Translations under genes and position numbers: made by a program
The notes under the pieces: generated by a model
The model's input: only the letters and a program-made list of their open reading frames with translations
The model's database searches: none
Told to the model about the DNA's origin: nothing
Shown here: piece by piece, positions 1 through 5,710 of the stretch
Layout of the letters: each line of letters begins with the position of its first letter
Position numbering within the stretch: position 1 is the stretch's first letter
Origin: a virus
Reading direction: 5' to 3' (one strand)
IMG/VR virus record: IMGVR_UViG_3300008116_000434
Span: 1 to 21,452 of that record
Length of the DNA: 21,452 nt

Positions 1-30
1 TGTTGCTCTATCCTGCTGAGCTACGGGACC
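1..30 (-). tRNA. tRNA gene, 5' half only (cut by window edge)
   Basis: Read on the minus strand from 30 down to 1, the sequence gives acceptor 5' strand GGTCCCG (30-24), TA, D-stem GCTC (21-18), D-loop AGCAGGATA containing the GG pair, D-stem GAGC (8-5), then the first bases of the anticodon stem. The anticodon lies outside the window, so the amino acid cannot be read. The 5' half resembles bacterial tRNA-Arg types, but that is only an impression. It lies downstream of the tmRNA terminator, so it probably belongs to a phage tRNA cluster continuing to the left. Confidence 0.85.
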
Positions 31-56
31 ATATTAGTATTATACGCTATAAACAC

Positions 57-94
57 AAAAAAGCAAGTCTTTTCTGTTTCGAGGTAAGACTTGC
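57..94 (-). terminator. Rho-independent terminator of the tmRNA gene
   Basis: On the minus strand GCAAGTCTT (94-86) pairs perfectly with AAGACTTGC (71-63), a 9-bp stem, followed at once by six U residues (62-57). It sits 14 bases after the tag stop codon of the tmRNA coding piece and before the next tRNA. It probably both ends transcription and forms the 3' hairpin of the coding RNA. Confidence 0.85.
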
Positions 95-397
95 AGAACC
101 CAATGAACTTACGCTGCTAGAGCGAAGTCAAATGGTGCGTAGTTATCGTTTGCACCTATACTTGCCTTTGGTCTCCTTGAACCCTTACTACACCAGTCGA
201 TCCTAGTTCGCCCCCATCATAAAACGAGATGGCCCCACGCCCTCTAGCCTCAAGGATCGTCCAGTAAATTCTGGACTGTTGGTGCGGTCAGTAAACTGAT
301 CCCGTACGGAGCCTTATTCTCGGTTTATGGTGGAGGCGGTGGGAGTCGCACCCACGTCCTCAGTGTCTATGCCGTTCCTCTCAACGACCTCGGCAAT
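62..397 (-). ncRNA. ssrA: Circularly permuted (two-piece) tmRNA gene
   Basis: The transcript order is acceptor piece (about 397-328), intervening segment (327-216), coding piece (215 to about 62). The acceptor piece ends with T-stem GTGGG (355-351), loop TGCGACT and CCCAC (343-339), acceptor strand CGCCTCC (338-332), discriminator A331 and encoded CCA (330-328). The coding piece begins GGGGGCG (215-209), which pairs with CGCCTCC and places a G3·U70 wobble (213 with 334), the alanyl-tRNA synthetase identity pair. Positions 195-190 (TGGTGU) pair with 366-361 (ACACUG) as helix P2. The segment after the acceptor matches the usual tmRNA 5' consensus (AACTAGGATCGAC). The acceptor piece also has a TGCCG/CGGCA hairpin at 395-370. 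The intervening segment contains a GTCCAG/CTGGAC hairpin and would be removed by processing. The permuted layout is the alphaproteobacterial form. It lies beside phage tRNAs and is read as a phage gene. Confidence 0.93.
109..153 (-). other. tmRNA proteolysis-tag reading frame
   Basis: Read on the minus strand from a GCA resume codon at 153-151, the frame encodes ANDNYAPFDFALAA and stops at TAA (111-109). With the alanine carried by the tmRNA the complete tag would be A-ANDNYAPFDFALAA. The ANDN start is typical of alphaproteobacterial tags, and the ALAA end is the hydrophobic C-terminus recognised by ClpXP-type proteases. The sequence around the resume codon (AGGTGCAAACGA) resembles the bacterial consensus. 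Confidence 0.92.
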
Positions 398-404
398 CTA
401 TTTA

Positions 405-530
405 TTCGCCTTCATCAAAGTAACACCTGTTTTATAGTCTTTCGACTAATGGTTATTCGAACCGTAACTCAATACGGCATCTTTAATCTGGATACCAACC
501 CAAGACAGATGTTACCGTGATGAAGGCGAA
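405..530 (-). ncRNA. Structured RNA element A (first of three tandem paralogues)
   Basis: Perfect 13-bp closing helix: 405-417 (TTCGCCTTCATCA) with 518-530 (TGATGAAGGCGAA). After an internal loop, GTAACA (420-425) pairs with TGTTAC (510-515). After a 1x1 mismatch, CTGT (427-430) pairs with ACAG (505-508). Inside, the minus-strand RNA has a TAGTC-GAAA-GACTA hairpin with a GNRA tetraloop and a CCGTA/TACGG or GGTT/AACC hairpin. There is no coding signal. The GNRA loop forms only on the minus strand, the direction of the neighbouring tmRNA. The element shares its conserved core with the elements at 541 and 656. No known family is recognised. Confidence 0.7.
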
Positions 531-540
531 CTTACTGATA

Positions 541-657
541 CGGATTCATCAAAGTAACACCGACTGTTACCTGCGCTTCTCACTATGCGCTTTTCGGGCC
601 ATGGTCCCTAGATAACCCCGTGGCGTTATTGGTGTCGATGTTACCATGATGAATCCG
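541..657 (-). ncRNA. Structured RNA element B (second of three tandem paralogues)
   Basis: Closing helix CGGATTCATCA (541-551) with TGATGAATCCG (647-657), 11 bp perfect. Its outer four pairs differ from those of element A on both strands at once. The conserved GTAACA (554-559) / TGTTAC (639-644) helix follows. Then CGAC (561-564) pairs with GTCG (634-637) where element A has CTGT/ACAG, a fully compensatory change. The interior can form GCGC/GCGC, GGG/CCC and ATAAC/GTTAT hairpins on the minus strand. The spacing from element A is 10 bases. Confidence 0.7.
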
Positions 658-777
658 CCCCATCAAAGTAACACCGAATTTACCTTTCGGATGGTTATTA
701 AGTGGGTCATACCTTATGTGGAAAATACCACAGCCACGGGATGCCAGCCCTGATCCGATGTTACCATGATGAAGGCG
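656..777 (-). ncRNA. Structured RNA element C (third of three tandem paralogues)
   Basis: CATCA (661-665) pairs with TGATG (767-771), with outer CGCC (656-659) / GGCG (774-777) around a small bulge. The conserved GTAACA (668-673) pairs with TGTTAC (759-764). Then positions 675-679 and 753-757 pair as CGGAU/AUUCG on the minus strand, with one G·U that becomes an A·C mismatch on the plus strand, which supports minus-strand transcription. The interior has TGTGG/CCACA, GGG/CCC and CC-GAAA-GG hairpins. Its outer helix shares bases 656-657 with element B, so the two units overlap slightly. It ends 9 bases before the stop codon of the exported-protein gene at 786. Confidence 0.65.
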
Positions 778-785
778 AACTTTAC

Positions 786-1079
786 TCATAACGGAGCAAA
801 TGTTTTTGTATGTCCGTCAATCGATAATGTTACTGCTCCAACATAAGAGCAGTCTTTTGTTCCTGGTATGGCGAACTTACCTTCACCATGCCAGTGAAAT
901 GAAGGAGCGTTACACTCACCACCATTAATGCTAACCAGCGAAACATCCATCACCTTCTTTGTCTTACAGTGAACAATGTGATCCTTCTTGACATCCTTTT
1001 CGCAAGTGATATCGTCAGAAGCATATGCTATATTAGCAAATAACAGACTACTTGTCAAGAGTATTTTCAAAGTCTTCAA
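786..1079 (-). CDS. Small exported protein, unknown function (97 aa, TTG start)
   Basis: The protein opens with a Sec signal peptide of the form MKTLKILLTSSLLFANIAYA, cleaved before SDDITC. The mature part is about 77 residues with four cysteines (ITCEKD, VHCKTK, GECNAP, KDCSYV), probably two disulfides in the periplasm. A longer reading from ATG at 1100 adds seven residues, but a strong AAGGAG (1092-1087) lies seven bases before the in-frame TTG at 1079, which also gives a normal signal-peptide N-terminus, so TTG is preferred. It is the last gene of a cassette of exported proteins and is followed by the three RNA elements. The family is not recognised. Confidence 0.7.
   Translation of the reverse strand: MKTLKILLTSSLLFANIAYASDDITCEKDVKKDHIVHCKTKKVMDVSLVSINGGECNAPSFHWHGEGKFAIPGTKDCSYVGAVTLSIDGHTKTFAPL
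1030..1058 (-). promoter_or_regulatory. Candidate sigma-70-like promoter inside the exported-protein gene
   Basis: TTGACA (1058-1053), a 17-base spacer and TAATAT (1035-1030) on the minus strand. It has the same architecture as the clear intergenic promoters of this window. It lies within coding sequence, so it could be chance, but it would place a start near 1023 and could drive the RNA elements and the tmRNA. Confidence 0.35.
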
Positions 1080-1090
1080 TCCAAGGCTCC

Positions 1091-1213
1091 TTACTGGCAT
1101 GGTCTATTAGAACTGTCCCGTACAGAGCACTTGACGACCGTTGCCAATTCGGCGCAGCCCACCAAGCTAAGAAAGGATAACCCCGCTAAAATTACTAGTA
1201 AATATTTCTTCAT
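1091..1213 (-). CDS. Tiny lipoprotein (40 aa)
   Basis: The predicted product begins MKKYLLVILAGLSFLSLVGC, a textbook lipoprotein signal with lipobox LVGC at residues 17-20. It continues 20 residues (AELATVVKCSVRDSSNRPCQ). The residue after the lipidated Cys is Ala, which does not signal inner-membrane retention, so an outer-membrane lipoprotein is likely. The start ATG overlaps the previous stop (TAATG) and is preceded by GAGGTGA. Its 3' end overlaps the leader of the next gene. Small phage lipoproteins include Rz1-type spanin subunits and superinfection-exclusion proteins. Rz1 proteins are usually proline-rich and nested in Rz, which is not seen here, so no function is assigned. Confidence 0.7.
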   Translation of the reverse strand: MKKYLLVILAGLSFLSLVGCAELATVVKCSVRDSSNRPCQ

Positions 1214-1452
1214 TATTTCACCTCTGGATTAAAATCGTGTTTCTCTGTTTCTACAACAGCGACAGAAAACCATTCATCTGATCCCTGACGCTTATACTGT
1301 AAGTCCTGCATTGGAACCATCACCATTTCCTTAGTCTGTGGATGAACCATCATCTTAGGAAACATCACCATACGAACATCTTCAATTGGATGCTTCTTGA
1401 CTAATCCACCTGTAGGAAAACTCAACCCACCATCTGGTCCCAAAATACTCAT
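1213..1452 (-). CDS. Unknown protein, Met-rich (79 aa)
   Basis: No signal peptide or recognised domain. The middle is rich in methionine and valine (MVMFPKMMVHPQTKEMVMVP) and the C-terminus is charged (ETEKHDFNPEVK). The start ATG overlaps the TGA of the preceding gene (ATGA), and its own stop overlaps the start of the lipoprotein gene (TAATG). It is therefore translationally coupled inside the exported-protein cassette and may encode a cytoplasmic or membrane-associated partner. Function unknown. Confidence 0.6.
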   Translation of the reverse strand: MSILGPDGGLSFPTGGLVKKHPIEDVRMVMFPKMMVHPQTKEMVMVPMQDLQYKRQGSDEWFSVAVVETEKHDFNPEVK

Positions 1453-1799
1453 GCTTTTTGCCCCTTGGACTTTTCTAATAGATTAAAAAGAAATTCTACA
1501 ACAGAATCATTAAATGTGATACCTGTTAAAATATTGGTCACACAATATTGCTTTGCTCCTAGAGCATTACCATCTGCCATCTTATCATATTCTACAGTAG
1601 CAAGACGGCGATCCTTAGTCATAAGAATATCATTCATTTTTGTATCTGACTTGTGACCATTATATACAGTAACAAGGTCCATATCGTCAATAATCTTCAT
1701 AAACTCTTTGTTCTCATAACACTTCAATTCTAGGTCTGCTGCAAGAGCAGACCCAGATAACATTGAAGCAACGATCACACTAAACATAACCTTCTTCAT
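1449..1799 (-). CDS. Exported protein, unknown function (116 aa)
   Basis: Begins MKKVMFSVIVASMLSGSALAA, a clear Sec signal peptide with cleavage likely after ALA. The mature domain of about 95 residues has two cysteines (LKCYEN near the N-terminus, KQYCVT in the second half), consistent with one disulfide. The longest frame opens with GTG at 1805, but AAGGA lies only two bases before that GTG and seven before the ATG at 1799, so 1799 is used. The stop overlaps the start of the downstream gene. Predicted periplasmic; family not recognised. Confidence 0.72.
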   Translation of the reverse strand: MKKVMFSVIVASMLSGSALAADLELKCYENKEFMKIIDDMDLVTVYNGHKSDTKMNDILMTKDRRLATVEYDKMADGNALGAKQYCVTNILTGITFNDSVVEFLFNLLEKSKGQKA

Positions 1800-1801
1800 G
1801 T

Positions 1802-1993
1802 TCACTTCCTTGTGGTTACTTCCTGTACCTTTTGAGCGATCTTCTGATTATCGAGTTTACCGAAATTAGTAGGACGCTTTGGAGGAATAGGAGCCTCTAC
1901 ATACTTTGAAATTGGCGGTGCAATAACATCGCCAGCAATTGCACTACCACCCATAAGCATGGCAGCGACGGTTGATAAGATAATCTTATTCAT
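1802..1993 (-). CDS. Small exported proline-rich protein (63 aa)
   Basis: MNKIILSTVAAMLMGGSAIAGD is a Sec signal peptide with probable cleavage after AIA. The remaining 42 residues are proline-rich (VIAPPISKYVEAPIPPKRP) and then basic and polar. AAGGAAG precedes the ATG by five bases. It is the first gene of the cassette of small exported proteins running to 786. An extended, proline-rich periplasmic peptide could span the envelope or bind a partner, but that is inference only. Confidence 0.7.
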   Translation of the reverse strand: MNKIILSTVAAMLMGGSAIAGDVIAPPISKYVEAPIPPKRPTNFGKLDNQKIAQKVQEVTTRK

Positions 1994-2009
1994 CTTACTT
2001 CCTTTCTTT

Positions 2010-2171
2010 TTAGTTTATGATGTTCTTCAATAAAGCAACATCATATCCTGAGATACGAGAAAAAGCTTCTAATGCTTCTTCTCTCGATACTCCTTCTTTT
2101 TCAAGAAGGAACTGTGCTACGATCTTTATATCATTAAAGTCTTCGTAGAATTCTATATCCTGTGTCTTCAT
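2010..2171 (-). CDS. Small unknown protein (53 aa)
   Basis: Reads MKTQDIEFYEDFNDIKIVAQ and continues as a predicted all-helical acidic protein (LLEKEGVSREEALEAFSRISGYDVALLKNIIN). The start ATG overlaps the TGA of the upstream gene (ATGA), and AAGGG lies seven bases before it, so both coupling and a ribosome site support it. No domain recognised; the C-terminal half looks like a small helical bundle or UBA-like segment, which is only an impression. Confidence 0.6.
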   Translation of the reverse strand: MKTQDIEFYEDFNDIKIVAQFLLEKEGVSREEALEAFSRISGYDVALLKNIIN

Positions 2172-2938
2172 GAGACCACCCTTAGTAGAATTGTATTCTC
2201 ATTAATCCGGTGTGCCAAAGGAGCATCATATTTAAGAGTATCCATCATCTTTCTTAAGACAATCTTACCCCCATTAAGAACATTTTTTACATGTTCCTCT
2301 GAACGTCTTCCTGTCCTTTTTGTGATAGATGTGTTTTCATCGTAATTAATAATGCTAGTCCCTTTCACTTGTAAACCTGCACGATCTTTTGCACGAAAAA
2401 CTGTTATTGTCTTATATTTAGTATTGAATGTCCATAGCTCCTGAGAACCGATGATTTTCTCTGGTTGAATAGAAGCAATTTTAAATGTAGGGTCTTCTTT
2501 TTGCCATTTAAGATTTTTGATTTTTCTATCAACAGAAATAATCTTTTTCTTTCTTGGTTTACGAGTCTTCTTTGTATTAGAAGAATAACTTTCAGCGTCT
2601 TCGATCATTGAATTAAAAAAATTAATACGAGATTGAAGATCGCTTCTTTTTAAATAAGAATAACCTTCTTTTATCTGCTCATCATTTCCTTTTAATGCTT
2701 GCATTAGTTCATCACGTATAGGTTTCAGTTTACTAACAATTGAATTAACATATACTGATGAAATCTGATGTTGTTTCAACCATTCATAAAAAGAAAATTT
2801 ATTATCCCCGATACAATCATCAATCAGACCTTCTACTTCACCAAGAATATCATGAAGCTTTTCATTCATTCTATCACGAACCGTTAGTTTTTGTACATCT
2901 TCTACTTCTGCCTTTACAATATTAGAAAGGATATCCAA
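2168..2938 (-). CDS. Conserved T4-like phage protein, C-terminal part of a split gene (256 aa)
   Basis: Contains a block EVEGLIDDCI near residues 35-44, a lysine/arginine-rich stretch (KKTRKPRKKK, about residues 122-131), ELWTFNTKYKTITVFRAKDRAGLQVKGT near 167-194 and the C-terminus PLAHRINENTILLRVVS. From memory this matches the C-terminal two thirds of a conserved structural or unknown protein of T4-like cyanophages (about 370 aa), whose N-terminal part matches the next ORF (2914-3195). The only early start is TTG at 2938, with no ribosome site. The open frame overlaps the upstream ORF by 25 bases in the -1 frame. The intact family carries about 40 extra residues at the junction. It may be a deletion-split gene or be made by frameshifting. 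Function unknown. Confidence 0.6.
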   Translation of the reverse strand: MDILSNIVKAEVEDVQKLTVRDRMNEKLHDILGEVEGLIDDCIGDNKFSFYEWLKQHQISSVYVNSIVSKLKPIRDELMQALKGNDEQIKEGYSYLKRSDLQSRINFFNSMIEDAESYSSNTKKTRKPRKKKIISVDRKIKNLKWQKEDPTFKIASIQPEKIIGSQELWTFNTKYKTITVFRAKDRAGLQVKGTSIINYDENTSITKRTGRRSEEHVKNVLNGGKIVLRKMMDTLKYDAPLAHRINENTILLRVVS

Positions 2939-3195
2939 ATATCTGATACGGTGTTGAGTTTTTCAACATAATCATTACGACCTGTTAGTGTCAAATATTC
3001 ATTAAGAAACTCTCTTGCATCAGATGTTGAACACATATAATTATACCAATTCAACGCATTGATATAATCAATATTAGACAGTGGTGTAGTGAATACAGGC
3101 TCGTCACCCAAGTATTTCTTGTTTACAAGATACTGTTCTGTTTTATTTACACGAACAGTTTTTGTTTTATTCATAACAATTGAGCGACGAGCCAT
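2914..3195 (-). CDS. N-terminal part of the same split conserved phage protein (93 aa)
   Basis: MARRSIVMNKTKTVRVNKTE, then YLVNKKYLGDEPVF and INALNWYNYMCSTSDAREFL. The NWYNY..DAREFL block and the basic start agree, as I recall, with the N-terminus of a single T4-like cyanophage protein whose remainder is encoded by 2168-2938. The frame leaves the family at about residue 85 (NTVSD) and ends after an unrelated tail IWISFLIL. AAGGAA four bases before the ATG supports the start. GATAT occurs twice at the junction, which would suit a deletion between short repeats. Confidence 0.6.
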   Translation of the reverse strand: MARRSIVMNKTKTVRVNKTEQYLVNKKYLGDEPVFTTPLSNIDYINALNWYNYMCSTSDAREFLNEYLTLTGRNDYVEKLNTVSDIWISFLIL

Positions 3196-3210
3196 TTTAT
3201 TCCTTATTGT

Positions 3211-4167
3211 TTATGTTTCAGCCATTTCTAATGCAAGTTCAAGTGCCTTGATCTTCAAATTCTTATTCACACCATACCATGAAGATGCAAGACGACCGTC
3301 ATTTGAACGACCAATAATATGATCTGTCATGAATGTAACAGCATTAAAAGGTTGCCACCATGAACCTTCTGCATATTCATGACCAGGTTGTGTATGAAGA
3401 ATATCGAGAGCAATCTTGGCATTACGAGATTGCTTAACTGTATCATTTTCCTTCTTGCTTGTCAAGGGGAAAATACGTTCAAAATATTCAACAACACTTT
3501 CATGCTTGGCCTTTTTAGAACCAAGAAATTCAGCCATCTCCTTATACTTCACCAACTTGTCAGTAGCAATACCAAGCATATCCTTTACGTTAGAAGGATC
3601 AAACTGCTTGCGATGTGAAATCTTAACCATACGTTCAATTGCAGTGCTAAGAGATAGAGTAAGAGTATTATTACAGACAACACGAATAGGTGTGAACCTT
3701 ACGTCTGTTGAGAATCCATACTTGTGAAAATTAGTAAAAAGAAGATAAGAATCGATTTGATCGCCTTTGAACAATTCAAAAGATTCCTTAATCTTTGCAA
3801 GACCCCAAACAATCTGTCCATCACGAAGAGAACCAGCAGTATGCATCTCCATATCACCAGCCATTACGAATTCATCAAAGAAATCAAATGCCTGTGAATT
3901 CTGAACGGGGTTCCAATCATTAGACACCACATCCAAAACCTTGTTATCATTAGACCGCACAAGAGCAGAATGACCAACATCAACATCAACACCATCGATA
4001 TTCGCAAATGCGGGTGCCTTATAAACATTCCAATCAAGACCAGCAGCCTGAAGAATCTGTTCAGGAGTAAGATCAGAAGGAACCTTTACACCAAGACCAT
4101 GCCACGGGGTATCACCGGAATAGGCCATTTGAGCCTTACCATTAACCATTTCAATCATATGAGACAT
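3211..4167 (-). CDS. DUF932 / phage-plasmid-like protein (318 aa)
   Basis: Family match by motif: N-terminal GDTPWHGLGVKV (residues 18-29), a central WNPVQNSQAFDFFDEFV segment, FTPIRVVCNNTLTLSL and a C-terminal WWQPFNAVTFMTDHI...SSWYG. These are hallmarks of DUF932 (also called phage/plasmid-like protein), widespread in phages and plasmids, with no settled function. Length is normal for the family. A GAGGAAA ribosome site lies before the ATG, and a strong sigma-70-like promoter is just upstream (4212-4240), so this gene probably heads an early transcript running left into the conserved phage proteins and the exported-protein cassette. Confidence 0.88.
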   Translation of the reverse strand: MSHMIEMVNGKAQMAYSGDTPWHGLGVKVPSDLTPEQILQAAGLDWNVYKAPAFANIDGVDVDVGHSALVRSNDNKVLDVVSNDWNPVQNSQAFDFFDEFVMAGDMEMHTAGSLRDGQIVWGLAKIKESFELFKGDQIDSYLLFTNFHKYGFSTDVRFTPIRVVCNNTLTLSLSTAIERMVKISHRKQFDPSNVKDMLGIATDKLVKYKEMAEFLGSKKAKHESVVEYFERIFPLTSKKENDTVKQSRNAKIALDILHTQPGHEYAEGSWWQPFNAVTFMTDHIIGRSNDGRLASSWYGVNKNLKIKALELALEMAET

Positions 4168-4211
4168 TTTTTATTTCCTCAAAATCAGAGTTAAGATTAA
4201 CTTACCCACAC

Positions 4212-4240
4212 AATCTATAACATATTAAAAACCGTGTCAA
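4212..4240 (-). promoter_or_regulatory. Sigma-70-like (early) promoter for the DUF932 operon
   Basis: On the minus strand TTGACA (4240-4235), 17-base spacer, TAGATT (4217-4212); a TATAGA reading two bases upstream is also possible. It lies in the 90-base gap before the DUF932 gene and is preceded by an A/T-rich stretch. Same layout as the promoters at 10945, 14497, 14575 and 16603. Confidence 0.7.
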
Positions 4241-4257
4241 CTGTTTTTTTAAAAAAA

Positions 4258-4911
4258 TTAGTCTATGAAAAATCTTTTTACATCTTGATAATAGTCTTTT
4301 GTTTTCTTTACAAAAAGTTGCGCCGGATCATTATCAACAGCAATCATGATTGCAATTTGAGGAACTTTTACAGAATACATTTCTTCATACATTAAAGCAT
4401 ATGCAGTTGTTTGAATGAAATAATTCCTAATCCACTCTTCTTTTTTTTCCTTTTTTGATGTCTTGAAATCTACAATTGACAAGGTACCATCAAAATCCGC
4501 CACAACGTCTGTTCTTCCAGCAGCATTTAAAAGATCAGAATAAAGAGGCAACTCTATACCATATATAGTTCCGATATATTTGTCAATAAAAGGTTTTATG
4601 GAATTAAACGTGTCAAGATTTATAGGCGAGACATTTTTAGAATAATCATCTTCATTTAAAACATATTTTTCAGCTATCGCATGAACAGCAGTTCCTCTAG
4701 AAGAAGCTACCGCAGATATTCTTTTGGCCTCTTCTTCTCCTACTCTTTTTTTCCATTCCAATAAAGAAGTTTTGTCAGATTTCTGACTAATGATAGTCGT
4801 TACTGATCTATATTTTTTTCCATTTTCAAGAGTATAGTAACGACTACCATCTACTATTTCAGAGGATATTTTTATCTCTGGAACCAAACTATGTTTGAAA
4901 TATTTTCTCAT
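4258..4911 (-). CDS. PD-(D/E)XK family nuclease (217 aa)
   Basis: Core signature of the RecB/Cas4-like exonuclease superfamily: GRTDVVADFDGTLSIVDFKTSKK (residues 132-154), with D135 and D148-x-K150 as metal and catalytic residues. Upstream are SSRGTAVHAIAEKY (70-83) and a possible E120. Downstream is the Q167 motif (QTTAYALMYEE). Single-domain length, as in T4-like phages. Expected to act as a DNA exo- or endonuclease in replication or recombination. The ATG at 4911 has only a distant AAGG, so initiation may be weak. It follows the PhoH gene by 20 bases in the same transcript. Confidence 0.82.
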   Translation of the reverse strand: MRKYFKHSLVPEIKISSEIVDGSRYYTLENGKKYRSVTTIISQKSDKTSLLEWKKRVGEEEAKRISAVASSRGTAVHAIAEKYVLNEDDYSKNVSPINLDTFNSIKPFIDKYIGTIYGIELPLYSDLLNAAGRTDVVADFDGTLSIVDFKTSKKEKKEEWIRNYFIQTTAYALMYEEMYSVKVPQIAIMIAVDNDPAQLFVKKTKDYYQDVKRFFID

Positions 4912-4931
4912 GATATAAATTTTAACCTTTT

Positions 4932-5690
4932 TTATACGATAATTCTCATTTTGTCTTTTAGTATTATATATTCTTTCACTAAAGCCGATCTAACAATATC
5001 AGAAGAATTGAATTCAATTAAATCAAAAGATTTCATACTTTTAACAATTCTCATGAAATCTGTCAACCCACTTTTCTCATGCTCTCTTGTAAAATCAGAT
5101 TGTCTAAAATCACCACAGAATATAACTTTACAATTGTGTCCAATTCTAGTAATAACAGAATCTAATTCGTGCAATGTTGCATTCTGCATTTCATCTACAA
5201 TAACTATGCAATCGTTAAGAGTAATACCACGTATAAAAGATGTAGAAATAAACTCAATAAGATTTTTATTTTTAAGATATTCGTATGCATCACCTCTACC
5301 AAATAATTCTGAACATATTGCATAATAAGGCGCTTCATATACTTTAGTTTTCTCATTTGTATTTCCAGGCAAAAATCCCATATCTCTAGTAGGAACTACG
5401 GTTCTAACAATAACTATTTTTTTATAGATACTATCAGGATCATTAAGAATTTGTTTCAAAGACAAATACATTGCCATAAACGATTTACCTGTTCCGGCAA
5501 TACCGTGAAGCATTAAATTTTTATCTTGACCAAAAGAATGAAATGTATGCTTTTGATTCAAAGTTAAAGGATCAAAATGTTTAAGATTGAAATTTAATTT
5601 TTCTTGGTAATTCTCTTTTGTTTTTCCTTGGCGAAGAAGTCTCTTTTCTCTACGAGTTAATCTTTTTGTTGTTGTATGTTCTTCTTCCAT
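4932..5690 (-). CDS. phoH: PhoH-family ATPase (252 aa)
   Basis: P-loop ATPase: Walker A GIAGTGKS at residues 63-70, Walker B CIVIVDEMQNAT at 161-172, and the PhoH/SF1-like motif VIFCGDFRQSD at 189-199. A basic N-terminal extension (TKRLTRREKRLLRQGK) precedes the domain. phoH is very common in marine and T4-like phages. The family is thought to be an RNA- or DNA-dependent ATPase/helicase-like protein, sometimes phosphate-regulated in bacteria; its phage role is unproven. A GAGGAACT site precedes the ATG. No phosphate-box was seen upstream. Confidence 0.92.
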   Translation of the reverse strand: MEEEHTTTKRLTRREKRLLRQGKTKENYQEKLNFNLKHFDPLTLNQKHTFHSFGQDKNLMLHGIAGTGKSFMAMYLSLKQILNDPDSIYKKIVIVRTVVPTRDMGFLPGNTNEKTKVYEAPYYAICSELFGRGDAYEYLKNKNLIEFISTSFIRGITLNDCIVIVDEMQNATLHELDSVITRIGHNCKVIFCGDFRQSDFTREHEKSGLTDFMRIVKSMKSFDLIEFNSSDIVRSALVKEYIILKDKMRIIV

Positions 5691-5710
5691 AGTTCCTCTT
5701 TTACTGTTAC

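Noticed and set aside
3-206. 67-residue plus-strand reading frame
   Set aside because: It is the opposite strand of a tRNA, the terminator and the tmRNA coding piece.
298-312. Short direct repeat TCCCGTACGGAGCC / TCCCGTACAGAGCA (also near 1116-1129)
   Set aside because: 12 of 14 bases match, but one copy is in the tmRNA intervening segment and the other in the lipoprotein gene; most likely chance.
405-777. CRISPR-like or simple direct-repeat array
   Set aside because: Only three units, with long variable interiors and paired ends that covary; no short identical repeats with unique spacers.
583-789. 68-residue minus-strand reading frame starting at an ATGA overlap
   Set aside because: It runs across two of the structured RNA elements, its apparent peptide repeat (VTLMGRIHHGNI) is just the RNA repeat translated, and there is no ribosome site.
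4298-4911. Cas4 as the identity of the PD-(D/E)XK nuclease
   Set aside because: No cysteine cluster for an iron-sulfur centre and no CRISPR genes or array nearby.
4891-5325. 144-residue plus-strand frame
   Set aside because: Antisense to phoH and the nuclease gene, whose motifs are clear on the other strand.
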